DNA of 6,398 nucleotides from Alphaproteobacteria bacterium (GTDB lineage: Bacteria > Pseudomonadota > Alphaproteobacteria > JAGOMX01), in the NCBI GenBank assembly GCA_016742295.1, contig JACVCA010000079.1, forward strand, positions 1 through 6,398, given 5' to 3'. The notes beneath the pieces were generated by a model that had not been told where the DNA came from, ran no database searches, and was given only the letters and a program-made list of their open reading frames with translations. Shown here piece by piece: positions 5,611 to 6,398 of this stretch (the first letter of the stretch is position 1; each line of letters begins with the position of its first letter). A program made the position numbers and the translations under genes.

Positions 5611-5639
5611 TTGTAAATGGATATTTACTAACCTAGATT
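5611..5639 (+). promoter_or_regulatory. Candidate promoter very close to the transporter start
   Basis: TTGTAA (5611-5616) and TAGATT (5634-5639) are spaced by 17 nt. Initiation 6-7 nt downstream of the -10 would fall at or within a few bases of the ATG at 5645, giving a leaderless or nearly leaderless mRNA. This would fit the lack of any Shine-Dalgarno before that ATG. Both hexamers are imperfect. Confidence 0.25.
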
Positions 5640-5644
5640 AAACC

Positions 5645-6398
5645 ATGAAGCCTGCGATCTCTCGAAACACTTCACTCTCACCTCATTTTCAACTCATTGC
5701 TCATGACACCAGAACCATTATCTATCAAAAGCCATCATGGGTAAGCCCCTCCTGGCAAAGTGCATTTTGGAAAGTCTTTTCCTGCGTCTGTTTTGCAGGC
5801 ATTAATGGCGTGGTACGTTATCTTACTGGTGGTTCACCGCTTCCGCTTGAAAACCCTCTTCCTGTTTCTGTCATTACTTTTTTTCAAAATGTCGTTGGTA
5901 CAGTTTGTATGCTCCCTTGGCTCTTTAAATATGGCCTTGGCAGTCTTCGCACAAAGCACCCTAGGCTTCATATCACTCGGGTCTCAACTGCGGTTTTAGG
6001 TGTACTTCTATGGTATTTGGCCCTTGCACATATGCCTATAACTCAAGCAGTTGGGCTCATGTTTACGGGACCAGTTTTCTCAGCCATTGCTGCAAGGATT
6101 TTTTTGAAAGAGACTGTTGATAAACGGCGAGCTATTGCAATCTTGCTTAGTTTTGTGGGGGCTTTTATCATTTTAAGGCCGGATCAGCCTTTACTTGATA
6201 TGAAAGAAGACTTTAAGCTTTGGGTGGCTTGGTTACCATTGAGTGCAGCGATTGCAATTGCAATTTCAAAGATTAATACCCGTCAACTTGGTAAATTGGG
6301 CGAACCTGCTCATATGATGACTACTTATCTGCTGTTATTTATGGCGCCTATTTCTTTAATTCCTGCTTTATTGAATTGGCAAACGCCAAGCTTACACC
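5645..6398 (+). CDS. EamA/DMT-superfamily transporter, N-terminal 251 codons (3' end outside window)
   Basis: Members of the drug/metabolite transporter superfamily are 10-helix inner-membrane exporters or exchangers of small metabolites; substrates cannot be told from this sequence. Translation from ATG 5645 stays open to the right edge. Seen: a polar N-terminal stretch of about 40 residues, then hydrophobic segments near 43-60, 75-93, 112-129, 133-153, 162-178, 193-210 and 224-241. The first EamA repeat ends with a typical pattern: MPITQAVGLMFTGPVF (130-145), FLKETVDKRRAIAI (153-166) and GAFIILRPD (172-180). The second repeat begins near 193. An in-frame TAA (5639-5641) lies one codon upstream, and no ATG follows until residue 89, so ATG 5645 is the likely start despite having no Shine-Dalgarno. 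The 40-residue pre-helix extension is longer than in many EamA proteins. Related transporters in intracellular Alphaproteobacteria include S-adenosylmethionine carriers; this is only one possibility. Confidence 0.88.
   Translation, partial: MKPAISRNTSLSPHFQLIAHDTRTIIYQKPSWVSPSWQSAFWKVFSCVCFAGINGVVRYLTGGSPLPLENPLPVSVITFFQNVVGTVCMLPWLFKYGLGSLRTKHPRLHITRVSTAVLGVLLWYLALAHMPITQAVGLMFTGPVFSAIAARIFLKETVDKRRAIAILLSFVGAFIILRPDQPLLDMKEDFKLWVAWLPLSAAIAIAISKINTRQLGKLGEPAHMMTTYLLLFMAPISLIPALLNWQTPSLH

Noticed and set aside
5760..5999. 79-codon plus-strand hydrophobic frame
   Set aside because: It lies within the EamA transporter in another frame; its hydrophobicity follows from the overlapping membrane-segment codons.

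Overview
The window looks like chromosomal DNA of an AT-leaning alphaproteobacterium. The evidence is a birA–coaX–RNase J cassette and an hfq–hflX pair, both gene orders typical of Alphaproteobacteria. Gene sequences are diverged, two genes start with TTG, and the spacers are long and AT-rich. Together these fit a host-associated lineage of the Holosporales/Rickettsiales kind. That placement is inference; no rRNA or other decisive marker is present.

Layout. Positions 1-2634 (minus strand) hold a tight operon read right to left: birA (biotin–protein ligase), coaX (type III pantothenate kinase) and the first 353 codons of ribonuclease J, which runs off the left edge. Gaps are 2 and 9 nt. Positions 2635-3208 form a divergent intergenic region with promoter-like elements and one doubtful 38-codon ORF. 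Positions 3209-4777 (plus strand) hold hfq and hflX, joined stop-to-start (TAG then TTG). Positions 4778-5208 are non-coding as far as I can see, with several inverted repeats and a short direct repeat. Positions 5209-5457 may encode a small single-span membrane protein of unknown function. From 5645 to the right edge is a DMT/EamA-type transporter, truncated by the window.

How the genes work together. The minus-strand operon combines two vitamin/cofactor steps (attaching biotin to carboxylases, and committing pantothenate to CoA) with an mRNA-processing nuclease. The plus-strand pair combines an sRNA/mRNA chaperone with a ribosome-splitting GTPase. RNase J, Hfq and HflX are therefore all post-transcriptional or translational factors, encoded on both sides of one divergent intergenic region.

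I see no mobile element, CRISPR array, tRNA, rRNA or clear new system. The most notable observation is that CoaX carries substitutions at several positions that are nearly invariant in the family, including an Asn where a catalytic Asp is expected (N130). BirA from the same operon also has a relaxed nucleotide/biotin loop.
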